From: Neophaeococcomyces mojaviensis
Lineage: Eukaryota > Ascomycota > Eurotiomycetes > Chaetothyriales
DNA: 64,000 nucleotides
NCBI GenBank assembly: GCA_030247915.1
Contig: JAPDRQ010000007.1
Coordinates: 186,001-250,000 of the forward strand
Direction: 5' to 3'
The translations under genes and the position numbers were made by a program. Numbering within the stretch: position 1 is the first letter of the stretch; every line of letters begins with the position of its first letter. A model generated the notes under the pieces. It made no database searches and was not told the DNA's origin. It saw only the letters and a program-made list of their open reading frames with translations. Shown here one piece after another: positions 53,940 to 64,000 of this stretch.

Positions 53940-54459
53940 ATTGTGCGCGTTGAGATTGTCAAAGATGAAAGCCTAAGGAAGACCTTGGCGATAAAAATGA
54001 AACTGATTTCAGCTTCTACAGTTCGATCAGAGCTTGATATTGAGCGGTGAGAGGTCAGCTGTCGAAGAACGGACAGCCAAAGTAGTCTTGAATTTTATGT
54101 TAATATGTAACTCAACCAGTTGAAGCCAACCCCACCAAAAGAATTTTGGATCGTCATTGCACTCGAGGGGACTTTGGAGACCCCACCTCGCGTGATGTGC
54201 CTGCAGCATTGGCAATGAACTGCAGCCAGGCAGGAACCCTAGCGTCGGTAAACCCTGGAGTCCACCGAAACTTTAGCCCGAAGAGCCAATCTTTCCGCCC
54301 ACAGGCACTGAGTGTGTAAACTTTTTTTTTCCGAGACATCAAATACATTTTCCGACCGCAACAACACTTTGCGGCATACCTCAATCTCGCCCTAAAGATT
54401 CAACAACTTCAAGCTGAAGGTTGATTGAGGCCCTTAAGCTCATCCTAAACCCTGCAAAC
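53940..54459. other. Divergent intergenic region, about 520 bp
   Basis: Promoter region shared by the epimerase (minus) and ESF1 (plus). A T9 run lies near 54322-54330, about 130 bp before the ESF1 ATG. No gene is supported. Confidence 0.45.
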
Positions 54460-56634
54460 ATGTCTGAACCTTTCGCAAAAAGGCGCAAGCTCACAAACGA
54501 TGGTGGCGCTCAGATAACTGATCCACGATTCGCTAACATACAATCCGATCCAAGATACCGACTGCCAAGCAAGAAGCAAAAAATCAAGCTCGACAAGCGC
54601 TTCACAAAAAAGTTCCGCGATGAAGACTTCACGAGGCGAGCCAAGGTCGACAGGTATGGACGACCTATTGAAAACGATGCTGAGCAGAGGCGGTTGAAGG
54701 AAAAGTTTGATCTGGAAGATGAGGACGAAGAGAGCGATGAAGCAGACGATGACGATGAGGTACAACAGGAACTTGCAAGAGTTGAGAAAAGGCATGATCC
54801 GCTAAGAGAGGGAAAGGATGTAAGCTCGTCTGAGGACGACACTTCTACAGATGAGGATAGTGAGAGTGAGGATGAGGCTGTCGAGGATATTGGTCCTGCA
54901 GTACAAAAGGAAGATGTACCCCTGGGCGACGTCTCGACGAGGATTGCCGTTGTCAATCTGGACTGGGACAATATACGAGCTGAAGATCTGATAGCTGTCT
55001 TCTCGAGCTTCTTGCCTTCTGGTGGACGCATCTTGAAGGTGGCAGTCTATCCCAGCGAATTTGGCAAAGAAAGAATGGAGCGGGAAGAAATGGAAGGCCC
55101 ACCAAAAGAGATCTTCACAGCTCAACGGTTGGAGCAGGATGACGAGAGCGGATCAGAATCAGATGATGAAGAGGAAGACGAGGAGGAAATTAAAGCTTCA
55201 ATCATCAAGCCCGATGATGGCTCAGAATTCGACACCCAAGCCCTACGACAATACCAGCTTGAACGCCTCCGCTACTTCTATGCCGTCCTGACCTTTTCGT
55301 CTAAGGATGTCGCAAAACATATCTACGACGCAGTAGACGGTACAGAGTACCTCTCAACAGCAAATTTCTTCGACCTGCGCTTCATTCCAGAGGATATGGA
55401 TTTCACAGACGACAAGCCACGAGATGAGTGTGACAGATTGCCCGTCGGATATCAACCAAATAACTTCGTTACCGATGCGCTGCAGCACAGCAAAGTCAAA
55501 CTGACCTGGGACGCCGAAGACAGCAGTCGCAAAGAAGCAGTCGCCCGCGCTTTCAAAGGCGGCCAAAAGGAGATTGATGAAAATGACCTCAAGGCGTATC
55601 TTGGCTCCGATACATCAGACGATGAGGACAACCAGGATCAGGAAATGAATGATGTGGACGGAGTACCTGTCGCAACAGCAACACAATCTAGAAAAGAAGC
55701 CGAGCGCCAGAAAATGCGAACTCTTTTCGGTCTCTCAGCAGAACCAGCTAAAAAATCGCAGTCGAAGGCTGGCCCAGTAGGAAATATCCAAGTCACCTTC
55801 TCCTCTGGTCTCTCTGGTACAGTAGACGAGGACAAAAAGCGCTCAGTCTTTGAAAACAGTCCTGAGCCTAATGAAACCACGGTCGACAAGTATGTCCGCA
55901 AAGAAAAAGAGCGGAAACAAAAGCGAAAGGAGAAGATGAAAGCTGCACGATCCGGCACGATTGATACTGAAGCTGATGGCAATGAAGATGATACAGTCGT
56001 CATGCAGGCTGATGTTGAAGATGCAGGGAACCTCGGCTTCGATGACCCCTTCTTCGCTGAGTCGCTAAATGACACTAAAGCAACGAGCAAGGTTCGCAAA
56101 GAACAGCGTCTTAAGAAGCGTCAGGAACGGGAAGCTGAGGAGGCCGCATCAGCGAAACAGCGTGCTGAGCTGGAGTTATTGATGGCAGATGACGACAACG
56201 ACAGCGCACAAAAGACTGGGGTGGCCGGGAAAGGTCGTGTCGTGCATCATTTCGACATGAATGAAATTGAAAAAGCGGAGAAGGCCAAGGGCAAAAAGAA
56301 CAAGTTCAAGAGCAAGAAGGACAGAAAAGCTGAAGCCCAGCCGGCGGTAGAGGACGACTTCAAGATGCAAACAAATGACCCGCGGTTGGCCAAATTGTTC
56401 GAAAGTCATGAGTTTGCTATCGATCCTACCAACTCGCAGTTGAGGCAGACAAAGGCGATGAAGGAGGTCATGGAGGAAAGCAGAAGACGGAAGCAGCAGG
56501 AAGGTAAAGAGAGGCAGCGTGGTAGCGAGAGACAAGTTGAGAAGGTTAAAAAGAGCAAAAGAGATGCTGCTGCCAGCAACGGAGTTAGCGAGGTTAGAGA
56601 TTTGGTTGCGAAGATTAAGCGGAAATCGACGTAA
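54460..56634 (+). CDS. ESF1: Pre-rRNA processing factor Esf1
   Basis: Single exon, 724 residues from ATG 54460 (MSEPFAKRRKLTNDGG). Conserved opening: ITDPRFANIQSDPRYRLPSK, KIKLDKRFTKKF and RAKVDRYGRPI. Acidic stretches alternate with basic ones throughout. The core STRIAVVNLDWDNIRAEDLI and AVFSSFLPSGGRILKVAVYP is the degenerate RRM-like fold of the family. LRYFYAVLTFSSKDVAKHIY and FFDLRFIPEDMDF follow. The C-terminal part holds NDPRLAKLFESHEFAIDPTN, the conserved NUC153 motif, and ends in a basic helix. Esf1 is a nucleolar component of the 90S pre-ribosome needed for 18S rRNA maturation. Confidence 0.95.
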   Translation: MSEPFAKRRKLTNDGGAQITDPRFANIQSDPRYRLPSKKQKIKLDKRFTKKFRDEDFTRRAKVDRYGRPIENDAEQRRLKEKFDLEDEDEESDEADDDDEVQQELARVEKRHDPLREGKDVSSSEDDTSTDEDSESEDEAVEDIGPAVQKEDVPLGDVSTRIAVVNLDWDNIRAEDLIAVFSSFLPSGGRILKVAVYPSEFGKERMEREEMEGPPKEIFTAQRLEQDDESGSESDDEEEDEEEIKASIIKPDDGSEFDTQALRQYQLERLRYFYAVLTFSSKDVAKHIYDAVDGTEYLSTANFFDLRFIPEDMDFTDDKPRDECDRLPVGYQPNNFVTDALQHSKVKLTWDAEDSSRKEAVARAFKGGQKEIDENDLKAYLGSDTSDDEDNQDQEMNDVDGVPVATATQSRKEAERQKMRTLFGLSAEPAKKSQSKAGPVGNIQVTFSSGLSGTVDEDKKRSVFENSPEPNETTVDKYVRKEKERKQKRKEKMKAARSGTIDTEADGNEDDTVVMQADVEDAGNLGFDDPFFAESLNDTKATSKVRKEQRLKKRQEREAEEAASAKQRAELELLMADDDNDSAQKTGVAGKGRVVHHFDMNEIEKAEKAKGKKNKFKSKKDRKAEAQPAVEDDFKMQTNDPRLAKLFESHEFAIDPTNSQLRQTKAMKEVMEESRRRKQQEGKERQRGSERQVEKVKKSKRDAAASNGVSEVRDLVAKIKRKST

Positions 56635-56931
56635 GATAAATGCTGCGATTTGGTTACACTTGAGCCGTGTCAGGGGAAAGGAATGAACGTCTACTATCCT
56701 TGAGCCTCGCTAGTCAAACCACACAGGGTTGTGAAAGCGATCAGCCTTCCGTGGAACTTAGATAATGGCATATCGATCGGTTCGACATCAAAGATCTCGG
56801 TATTTCATGCTATAACCTTGAGAGCCTCTCGGCGTGTTTCTCAAGTCTAGACCCACGTACACTTTGAAAGAAGCGCCTTGCAATGCCACCTAAGTTGACT
56901 GAAGATCGAAATGATCCGCAACAAGACCCAA
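56635..56931. other. Convergent intergenic region, about 300 bp
   Basis: Lies between the ESF1 stop and the stop of the aspartic-protease gene. No feature was recognised. Confidence 0.4.
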
Positions 56932-57927
56932 TTACGTCTTAAAGTATTGGCCCGTGTAAGCAGTGTCCCATGGGTCATTCTCTGGGTTCGCTTTCCAACT
57001 TTTGAAGTCGGTCTCCGGTATATCTGCGAAACCGACGGATGAAATAGCTCCGAAAGGCGAGTAGGCGAACGCTGTCACGACGTTATCCAAGAAGATGCCC
57101 CCAAGTACCCAGTAGTCCATGTACTCATCATCTTTTGGTAGCCCGGGCTTCTGAACGAGCGTGCTTATGACGATACCTGAAGGATCCTCCCGCAAGAATA
57201 AATCATCCTGGTTCAAAGCTAAGCTTCTCCCCTGCTTACCTCCAAGGTGGAATGAGACATTCTTCAGTTTGTCCTTGGCTACCTTGAAGAATTCCGGCCT
57301 TTCATGCTTGGTTCCCTCCAACATTTTGACTATTTCGTCGAAGTCTTTGGCTGGTGGGAGAATGAAGGACGTTCCGGTGTCGATGAGAGCAGTCCGCCGC
57401 CGGGCGGGGAGGGGGATATCATTGATACGTACTTCGTCAAGCTCGACTATCCATTTATCCCTGACAAGATTGGGACACCATGCAATCTGTCCGGAGAAGA
57501 AATCCCTGGGCAGCTCACCAACTGCTAAAACTCCTCTGCCTGTCCTTGCACCCGTCTTCTCGAGATCGGCAGCGACTGCAGGATGGACCTTAGGGCCAAT
57601 AAGAGTACAGACTGGCCGAAATATCTGACCCTCCAAACATTGTATCAGATTCGCACGGTCGCTCAAAACCTCTTGGTTTTTGAACTCCGCCGGAGGGGAG
57701 GGGCTGAGTCCAAGAATACCCTGCGCTAAATGCTTCGATGATTCCGACGTAAGAGCTCTGCCTGCTGCACCGCCAAAACGAAATTTTTTGACACTGAGGC
57801 TGCCAAGAGAGACGGTATCGACGCAAGGTTTGTAGGTTATAGTGTCTTTGCCGTACACGATTGACTTTGACACGACTCGTTTCCACATCCTCCTGTGCAT
57901 CTTGATAGTTACATTGCATTTCCACAT
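56932..57927 (-). CDS. Pepsin-like aspartic protease lacking the N-lobe active site
   Basis: Open frame of 331 residues. It aligns with the pepsin fold only from about the flap onward: IVYGKDTITYKPCVDTVSLG and SLSVKKFRFGGAA, then AQGILGLSPSPPAEF, RGVLAVGELPRDFFSGQIAW and KWIVELDEVRINDIPLP. The second catalytic motif RTALIDTGTSFILPP is intact. C-terminal marks are DYWVLGGIFLDNVVTAFAYS and GAISSVGFAD. The first catalytic motif (DTGSS) and about 90 preceding residues are absent. I translated about 300 bp upstream on this strand in the likely frames and found neither the motif nor a signal peptide. It is either a 5'-truncated pseudogene or a gene with a distant or diverged first exon. As it stands it cannot form the two-Asp site. 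Confidence 0.7.
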   Translation of the reverse strand: MWKCNVTIKMHRRMWKRVVSKSIVYGKDTITYKPCVDTVSLGSLSVKKFRFGGAAGRALTSESSKHLAQGILGLSPSPPAEFKNQEVLSDRANLIQCLEGQIFRPVCTLIGPKVHPAVAADLEKTGARTGRGVLAVGELPRDFFSGQIAWCPNLVRDKWIVELDEVRINDIPLPARRRTALIDTGTSFILPPAKDFDEIVKMLEGTKHERPEFFKVAKDKLKNVSFHLGGKQGRSLALNQDDLFLREDPSGIVISTLVQKPGLPKDDEYMDYWVLGGIFLDNVVTAFAYSPFGAISSVGFADIPETDFKSWKANPENDPWDTAYTGQYFKT

Positions 57928-58393
57928 GCCAGCTAGGAAGCCAAAAAATGATCATGTGCTTTGGGGTAAAGGTTATGCATTAAGAGCAAGGCAAGATACG
58001 AGCTTAGATGTTCAGCTTGGTGGCTTCTTCCTATAATGGTCGTACGATGTCGAGCCTTGGCAGGGTCTGGCCTCCAACTGTCTGCATATTTTGCTTCATG
58101 GAAGCACGCCACAAACTTTAAGGCTCGTTGGGCAGAAAGACACTAATCTCTTTTTGACCCTCATATTGTGAGCTAGACAGATCATTGGTGAGTTTAACAA
58201 GTGTGGAGCTTGAAAGAAAGCCATCATGTATAACTGAGAGCTGAGAACTTGGTGTTAGAAGTACGTCGACGTCGAGACGCTATCAAGAGCAGCCATTTGC
58301 TCAAAATGGAGCAGAGCCCAGCTTGCGGCTTTTGGAGCGCTCTTTTTCACATCCACTTGCAGTTCCGATCTGGGTACTTTTCCAGCTCTCAAC
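57928..58393. other. Divergent intergenic region, about 470 bp
   Basis: Lies between the truncated protease (minus) and the phospholipase-like gene (plus). The missing protease N-lobe is not recognisable here. Confidence 0.45.
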
Positions 58394-61300
58394 ATGGACT
58401 CCGAGGGGGTGAATCAAGGCTACTCAGAATTTACCAAAGCTTACCAGTTGCCGGATTTTGCAACACTGAAACCAGAGCTTGACCCTAAGCGTGAGAATCT
58501 CATCAAGAAGAAAGGTGCCAAAAGTTGGGGCTGTGACAATTTGCGCGAGAATGGCAAAAGTGATGATATTCCTGGTGGTGGTCTCATGTACTTTGAAGGT
58601 GCCGAACACGAAGCGACAGCCCAAGGCTTGCTGCTCTACGACATCCATGGCAACCGCGAGGTTGACGCCTTCACGCATGAAGTGTGGGTGGTCGAACGCG
58701 ATAAGTATTATGCTTTGAAGTTTGGGAGAATCATTGCCTTGGCTGGTGATCATTACAGCACGCACGATGCAGAACAGCCGAAGCCCCAACGTGCTTCCAT
58801 ATGCGGCTTCTACTACTACAAGGATCTAAACGACGAAGCATGCGAAAGGCGCTTTAGAAGCGCCGTTGAGTCATTGGCGTACGACTTGGATGGGTATCTT
58901 CCAGATGTTGCGAAGTTGATGGATACCGAGTGTGTTGCCTGGACAAATGTTGCCGATGGCAAAGTGACCACCGATAGTGGAGTCATGAGCGCCAAACAAA
59001 TGTATCACAAACACGAATGTGGCATCCCAACAGACGCGAAGTGGTTCAAAGCCGAAGCTGCTGGAGCTGCGGGACGGCTGTTGAGCCTATACGTCTGGTT
59101 TGCTTATGTAAACTTTGATCATTTTGTAAGCCAAGTGCTCTCTAGGAAATGTGCTGGCAACTGACACATGAACAGGGAGCAGACGCTGAAAGGGCCTATG
59201 CCATCGGACATGCTACCGCAATCAAAGTAGCTCGTCAGGCAGCTAAAGCCGCCACTGACGAGCAAAAGTCGCGAGGCTTGAATGAAGCATATCTCTATGA
59301 AGCCTTTGCTTCTCATTATCTGACCGATCTATTCAGTTCTGGACATACTCGCGCTCCTCGCCGAAAATTTCACACCCCAAACATCAATATGACAGCTCTT
59401 GCCGGCATCAAGTCTCAAGCAACAGGGGTTTTCAATGGGAAAGAGGTGCCTATTTGGGACTATCATTGTCGCTACATGCATGATGATGACAGTGCCACTG
59501 GTCTTCTTGTCCGAAATGAGCAGGGCAGTCAATGGATTCAGTACGGTGATAAGCAACTCCTCGAACCCGGCAACATCGTCAATCGAGCACGAGTTACTCA
59601 GTGTTTGCAGGCTTCCGTCGATGAGCTCTGGAAGCTTGGTTTTGCGTATGAAGGGGCTGTTGTTGATCCTTTGCCGAAGGCCTCTGAGTTTGCAGCAATG
59701 AAGCTTACGCCGAAGCCCATGTTATCATACAATGATCCTAGTGGCGGCTGGACCAAGGCTTGGGGTGGCTATGATCAACATAACCCGGCGCCACTATGGA
59801 GGGCAGAAAGTGCAAAAGAGCCGGAGACCGACAAGTGGACATTCCGTAAAAATCTAGATGATCACTCGAAGTTTGAGCGTCAAATTGGAAGCCCAAAAGG
59901 GGAAACAAAGCTGTTAATCAACGTGGTTGCCACTCCTGAGAGCGAAAAAATCCGGGATGCCGCCTTCCGCCAAGAAGGTCAATTTATGGAAAGTACAATA
60001 TTCCCTTACCTTGACACGGGTGGGTTTTTGCAGGTGCAGGAACTGATGGTAGATGGAAGAGTCAAGCGTTCACTCAACATATGGGGTCCTGCTGATGTCA
60101 AGTTCCGTGACAACCAGAATCCCTGCTTCACCATCCGGAATAGAGTCATTGACTTCGACACAAGTACACAGAGCTATGACCCAAAGTCTCTTCATTGGGA
60201 AAGCTGGTATGATGGCAAATCGACGACCATGTTCCACTTCCACAGAAGCAATGATGGCAAAGGGGATATTGTCGTAGCTGCCTACTCGGTTGAGGATCCC
60301 GCAGCACAACCAGCTAGTCAGTGCATCGATTTCAAACCTGAGGAGTCTTGGCAGTTCAGTGTCAAGTCTTCTGGTATTTCTGAGTCCAGTCTAGCGTCTG
60401 GCCCGTTCTCGGGTACGCGCTTCATGTTAGGTAACCTCTTACAGGACAATACCCCGAGCTCACCAGGTGTCGCTACGCTCCTCTTTAACGAAAATGGTGG
60501 AGCACAAGTTTGCTATGGCGCGATCCGTGATGGAAAGTATTCAGAGCATCACGTGTTTTCTGACCTGAACCTCAAAACGGACGCTATTCACTTTCTCAAA
60601 AAGCTCAGTTGGGAATCTAATCAGCAAGACACTCTTGTGCTAGCATCAGCTAGCAGCAGCGTGGGAAAGCTCAACCTTAATCTGAGGCTCTTTACCAACA
60701 GCCCGCCTCAGGCACCGTCATCGTCCAGCGTACAAATCCCATATGATGGATCACTTGAGGACGTCTCTGTCATGGTAAGTCAAGATCCCACTGCACCTAA
60801 TAAACACAACTAACGGAACAGGTTGGCTCTGCCCTGGGAAACAAAACCTCTTCAATCATCGCCATTGCAACCCCAGCCACGCGATCGAACACGATCGGCG
60901 TCATTGACCCTGCGACATCAGCACTAACAACACATACGTGTGTCACTAAATCCGCCAAAGACATTGGTGCGTTCGTCCACCACCACCTCACCGCCGTCCT
61001 TCCCACAACTGCGAAAGCAGGCGTCGACATAGTGACAGTCTCCACCTACAAAAAACAAAACAACTATTCTCTCTCATTCACATCCCACCTTGCCAACCCG
61101 GATTCCGCATCCCTCAACAAAAACCCGTTCACAAAATGCACCACAACGGATCTTCCTGACCCGCTCGCTCCTTACGCCTCCTCAGGCGCCTACTTTAGCA
61201 TTGCCTGGCGCCGTGCCACAACCCAAGATGACAGCCGCTGTATAATGGAGATCTTCTCCTTCTTTGGCGTACTCGGTGTACGAATGTTCAATACCATTGA

Positions 61301-61562
61301 CAGCGAAAAGGGACGGAGCAATCCTAGCAAATGGACGTTGGCAGGGATGATTCCGTACATGGGGCAGACGAGTATTGGAGCAGGAAGAGGGGTGCATGGG
61401 GATTGGGGCCAGGGGTTTATGGCCTGGGGCTGTGGAAAGGAGAAGGAGTTTTTGGATAGCAATGTGACTGTGGATGGTAGATTTGGGTTTAGGGTGCAGG
61501 ATGCGAAGAGGGAGGTTGTGGGTGGTTGGAATGAGGGCATCAGGAAGAAGCAGCCATCTTGA
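58394..61562 (+). CDS. Large protein with bacterial-style phospholipase-C/P1-like head domain
   Basis: Three exons: 58394-59125, 59176-60774 and 60822-61562, all in phase 0 (introns 50 and 47 bp; GTAAGC and GTAAGT donors). The product is 1,023 residues with no signal peptide. Residues about 50-300 carry the pattern of bacterial zinc phospholipase-C-like proteins: ATAQGLLLYDIHGNREVDAF with an early His, KFGRIIALAGDHYSTHD, LYVWFAYVNFDHFGADAERA, YAIGHATAIKVARQAAK and AFASHYLTDLFSSGHTRAPR. The His/Asp residues in NFDHF, IGH, FASHYLTD and SGH are the likely metal ligands. The remaining 700 residues are beta-rich with no family I can name (YDPKSLHWESWYDGKSTTMF, GGAQVCYGAIRDGKYSEHHV). A lipid or phosphoester hydrolase function is inferred only. 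Possible ancient transfer from bacteria. Confidence 0.75.
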
Positions 61563-62208
61563 GAGGACTATTGGGTAGTGACAGAAATTGCTGAAGCCAT
61601 GAATCACGAAATGCGAAAATGTATAAGTTCTATCGCCATTGGCACTTTCTATTCATATTATCGACCTTGTTGGTCCGCATAATGATTCTGTATAAGCAAA
61701 CAGTGCCGAATTGAAGATTATGAAAAGCAATTTGTGTCACCATGGGCTCTATTTCGACGAGTTTATTGCCCGCACAGTCCAAGGACGACATGGTAAGACT
61801 ACTACATAAACTGCCGTCAGATACCTCATTAGGTGATTTTTAAGTTTCTCAAACATGAACTCCACAAATCTCTGTCTGTTCCAGCTTTCACAAAGACTTC
61901 CGCCACATTCTTTCCATTCGGTTGATTGTCAGAGGATCAATATATGCAGGTCAGTCCTTCAAGCCATGGTAGCGGAACGTAAGAACAGCGGAATGTTCAG
62001 ACAGCGAAACCTTATGTTAATTGCGCAAGCTTTATGGTATTTTTGCTTGGTTTATGCACCCTGCAATTGGACGAATTGCTTGTTGCCTAGATTAAGCTTT
62101 GCAAGCATTGCATGTTCTCAATGATGTGGTTGATGTAGTACAAAAAGACGACTTGTGTAGGAGAGTCATAAGCTCTTGCGAATAGCGTTGTCACATTGCT
62201 GTTGAATC
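61563..62208. other. Intergenic region, about 650 bp
   Basis: Lies between the phospholipase-like and beta-lactamase-like genes, both plus strand. Short open frames only. Confidence 0.45.
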
Positions 62209-64000
62209 ATGGCTGGAGCTCAGGCTGACCAGGCCCTAGAGGCACCTCACAAAGTCACTTGGCTTGATGAAGAATTCGAAAAATGGGTCAAAGACCTTCA
62301 AGACAAGTACCACATACCGGGCACGAGTGTGGCCGTGGTGGACAATGGTAGGGTAGAGAGTGCTGGCTATGGCCTTGCACGGCTGCCAGATGTGCCAGCA
62401 ACAGCAGATACGCTCTATTGCATGGCGAGCACAACTAAAGCATTTGCAGCAGCCGTTATGGGCTTGATCCTCAAGGACGACACTAAGAACGATCTGCCTA
62501 ATACAACAACCTCCAATGGCCAGACGCAAAAGATCAAGTGGACAACACCTGTCGTAAAGATTCTTGGTGAGGACTTCGACCTTGATGATTCGTTCCTTAC
62601 CCAGCGCGTAACAATTGAAGATGCATTGTCACATCGCTCCGGTCTCTGCGGGCATGATTTTCATTATGGACCAGTGCTTGGAACAGGAGGGAGCGAGCAT
62701 ACGCAAGCCCTTCGTCATCTTGGGGCTGTCAGTGAGCATTTTCGAACAAAGTTTCAATACAGTAACATCATGTATGGGGTGGTGGGTCATATCATAGAAA
62801 AGTTAGATGGCAGCTTCGATAGTGTTGCAAGACAACGTATTTGGAAACCTTTGGGAATGAATGACACGTTCAATGGCTTCGACTCGCCTGCTATGTCAAC
62901 CAATGATGGCCGTATTATGTCTCGAGGCTATTACTGGGTCGATGACGGTGGTTCCGATGAGAAGTCAGGCACGGAGAACGGTGACAAGAGGCCGAAGGAG
63001 AATGGACATTATGTTGCTGAAGGCTACTTCAATCTTGGTCCAATCATTGGGCCTGCTGGCGGCATAGTGTCATCAGTGAACGACTACAGCAAGTGGATTG
63101 CTGCCCTGCTCGAAGCATCGAAAACTCCTCATACGAAGGATGGAAAAGGGCCAGAAAGTAAGGAGAGTAGAAAAACTCCACCTGTCATATCACATGACCT
63201 TTGGAAGGACATGACAACGCCTCGTACCTTCCTACTGCCAGTATTCAGCCAGTTCCCTGACGTCAATCCGAGTCTTGAGTACGCTGACATCAACCCTCCA
63301 ACATACGGGCTTGGTTGGTTCTCCGGCCCGTGGATGTTCTCAGGTCAAACTATCGTTCATCACGCCGGCGGCATACCTGGATATGGCACACACGTTTTCC
63401 TTCTCCCTAAACATAATTTTGGGATAGCAGTTGCAAGCAATAGCGCAAACACATCAAACAAGCTTGCTGAGCAGATAGGCAGAGAACTTTTAGGGCGGAA
63501 GATAGGCATTTCCAAGGACGAGCGGCGATGCCAGGGGGAGTATGCTTCGAAGAAGGACGAGTCGAAGGCAGTTAACATCGTTGATGCCAAGAATGATGAG
63601 CCTGCTGTCCAAGTATCATCGGTTGATATACCTACGGAACCAATTGTGCCCATAAGAAATGCGCCAGTTGAAGCAGCTGGCCTACCAGATTCTTTTGATC
63701 CCAAGGCTGTGGTTGGCATGTACAAGCATGAGGCATATGGCGAGTATAAAGTTTCCATTGTCTCCTCGTCGGCCTCCTTGAGCGCGGAAAATCCTTCGCT
63801 GGATGGGAATCGGATTGTACGAAAGATTTCATCCTCCGCAGAAACGAAAGATACGAAAGTTGCTGGTCTCGTACTGCAAGCGGACCCTCAAGGGGGACGC
63901 AGTTTTCAGCACACGATCATTCTACATTCACCACCAGTAGCGGCCAGGTCTGCACAGACCTTCGAGCATACATTCCTCTCACTGGAGAAACTTTGGGCTC
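62209..64000 (+). CDS. Serine beta-lactamase / penicillin-binding-protein-like hydrolase, 3' end outside window
   Basis: Open from ATG 62209 to the window edge without a stop (597 codons visible). It starts MAGAQADQALEAPHKVTWLD with no signal peptide. Class C beta-lactamase marks: HIPGTSVAVVDNGRVESAGY, the nucleophile motif S74-T-T-K77 in YCMASTTKAFAAAVMG, the Y184-S-N186 motif in FQYSNIMYGVVGHII, the DALSHRSGL block, and a late HHAGGIPGYGT in place of KTG. AGGIVSSVNDYSKWIAALLE is also typical. A charged linker (about 440-500) and a start of a C-terminal beta domain (VVGMYKHEAYGEYKVSIV) follow. Fungal members act on lactones, esters or peptides. The substrate is unknown. No intron is evident in the visible part. 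Confidence 0.88.
   Translation, partial: MAGAQADQALEAPHKVTWLDEEFEKWVKDLQDKYHIPGTSVAVVDNGRVESAGYGLARLPDVPATADTLYCMASTTKAFAAAVMGLILKDDTKNDLPNTTTSNGQTQKIKWTTPVVKILGEDFDLDDSFLTQRVTIEDALSHRSGLCGHDFHYGPVLGTGGSEHTQALRHLGAVSEHFRTKFQYSNIMYGVVGHIIEKLDGSFDSVARQRIWKPLGMNDTFNGFDSPAMSTNDGRIMSRGYYWVDDGGSDEKSGTENGDKRPKENGHYVAEGYFNLGPIIGPAGGIVSSVNDYSKWIAALLEASKTPHTKDGKGPESKESRKTPPVISHDLWKDMTTPRTFLLPVFSQFPDVNPSLEYADINPPTYGLGWFSGPWMFSGQTIVHHAGGIPGYGTHVFLLPKHNFGIAVASNSANTSNKLAEQIGRELLGRKIGISKDERRCQGEYASKKDESKAVNIVDAKNDEPAVQVSSVDIPTEPIVPIRNAPVEAAGLPDSFDPKAVVGMYKHEAYGEYKVSIVSSSASLSAENPSLDGNRIVRKISSSAETKDTKVAGLVLQADPQGGRSFQHTIILHSPPVAARSAQTFEHTFLSLEKLWA

Noticed and set aside
59149..59175. ATG at 59149 as start of a separate protein
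   Set aside because: It lies in the intron between exons 1 and 2 of the phospholipase-like gene; splicing gives the conserved NFDHFGADAERAY junction.

Overview
The window is nuclear DNA from a filamentous ascomycete (Pezizomycotina; a dothideomycete is my guess, not shown). Genes lie on both strands without operons. Introns are 45-100 bp, with GTRNGT donors, CTAAC/CTGAC-like branch sites and YAG acceptors. The conserved proteins (Edc3, Bqt4, Ldb19-type arrestin, Ppg1, RhoGDI, Esf1) have typical fungal domain layouts. No virus, intact transposon, CRISPR array or bacterial operon was seen.

Layout. 0-6 kb: two small conserved unknown proteins, a fumarylacetoacetate-hydrolase-family enzyme and a hexose-type MFS transporter. 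7.6-18.4 kb: a large WD40 protein, tRNA pseudouridine synthase Pus4 divergent from an RFTS-domain protein, a CorA-type Mg transporter and a small membrane protein. 20-30 kb: an Ldb19/Art1-type arrestin, a CofD/YvcK-type protein, an amidase, a monocarboxylate-type MFS transporter and a second CorA-like protein. 31-36 kb: Edc3 and Pif1 helicase. 36-45.4 kb: a gene-poor stretch that looks like an accessory island. It holds a tRNA-Trp gene cut off in the T-loop, a decayed histone H3/CenH3-like fragment, coding-like scraps, a DUF3176-type membrane protein and a second orphan membrane protein broken by a one-base frameshift. 45.4-56.6 kb: dense housekeeping genes (Sec2-like GEF, Bqt4, RhoGDI, Ppg1, UDP-glucose 4-epimerase, Esf1). 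57-64 kb: an aspartic protease lacking its N-lobe, a 1,023-residue protein with a bacterial-style phospholipase-C-like head, and a serine beta-lactamase-like protein running off the window.

Many true starts lie in tiny first exons (16-61 nt) or in exons without an in-frame ATG, so I rebuilt exon structures by hand from splice signals, reading-phase arithmetic and family conservation. The WD40 protein in particular starts about 700 bp upstream of the first ATG of its long open frame, because that ATG lies inside an intron.

The genes form no single pathway. Themes are RNA metabolism (Pus4, Edc3, Esf1), membrane traffic (arrestin, Sec2-like, RhoGDI), nuclear organisation and chromatin (Bqt4, RFTS protein, Pif1, H3-like relic), transport (two CorA-like, two MFS) and sugar metabolism (epimerase, hexose transporter). 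The most interesting items are the H3/CenH3-like relic beside a broken tRNA gene, the stand-alone RFTS protein, and the phospholipase-like/beta-lactamase-like pair at the right edge.
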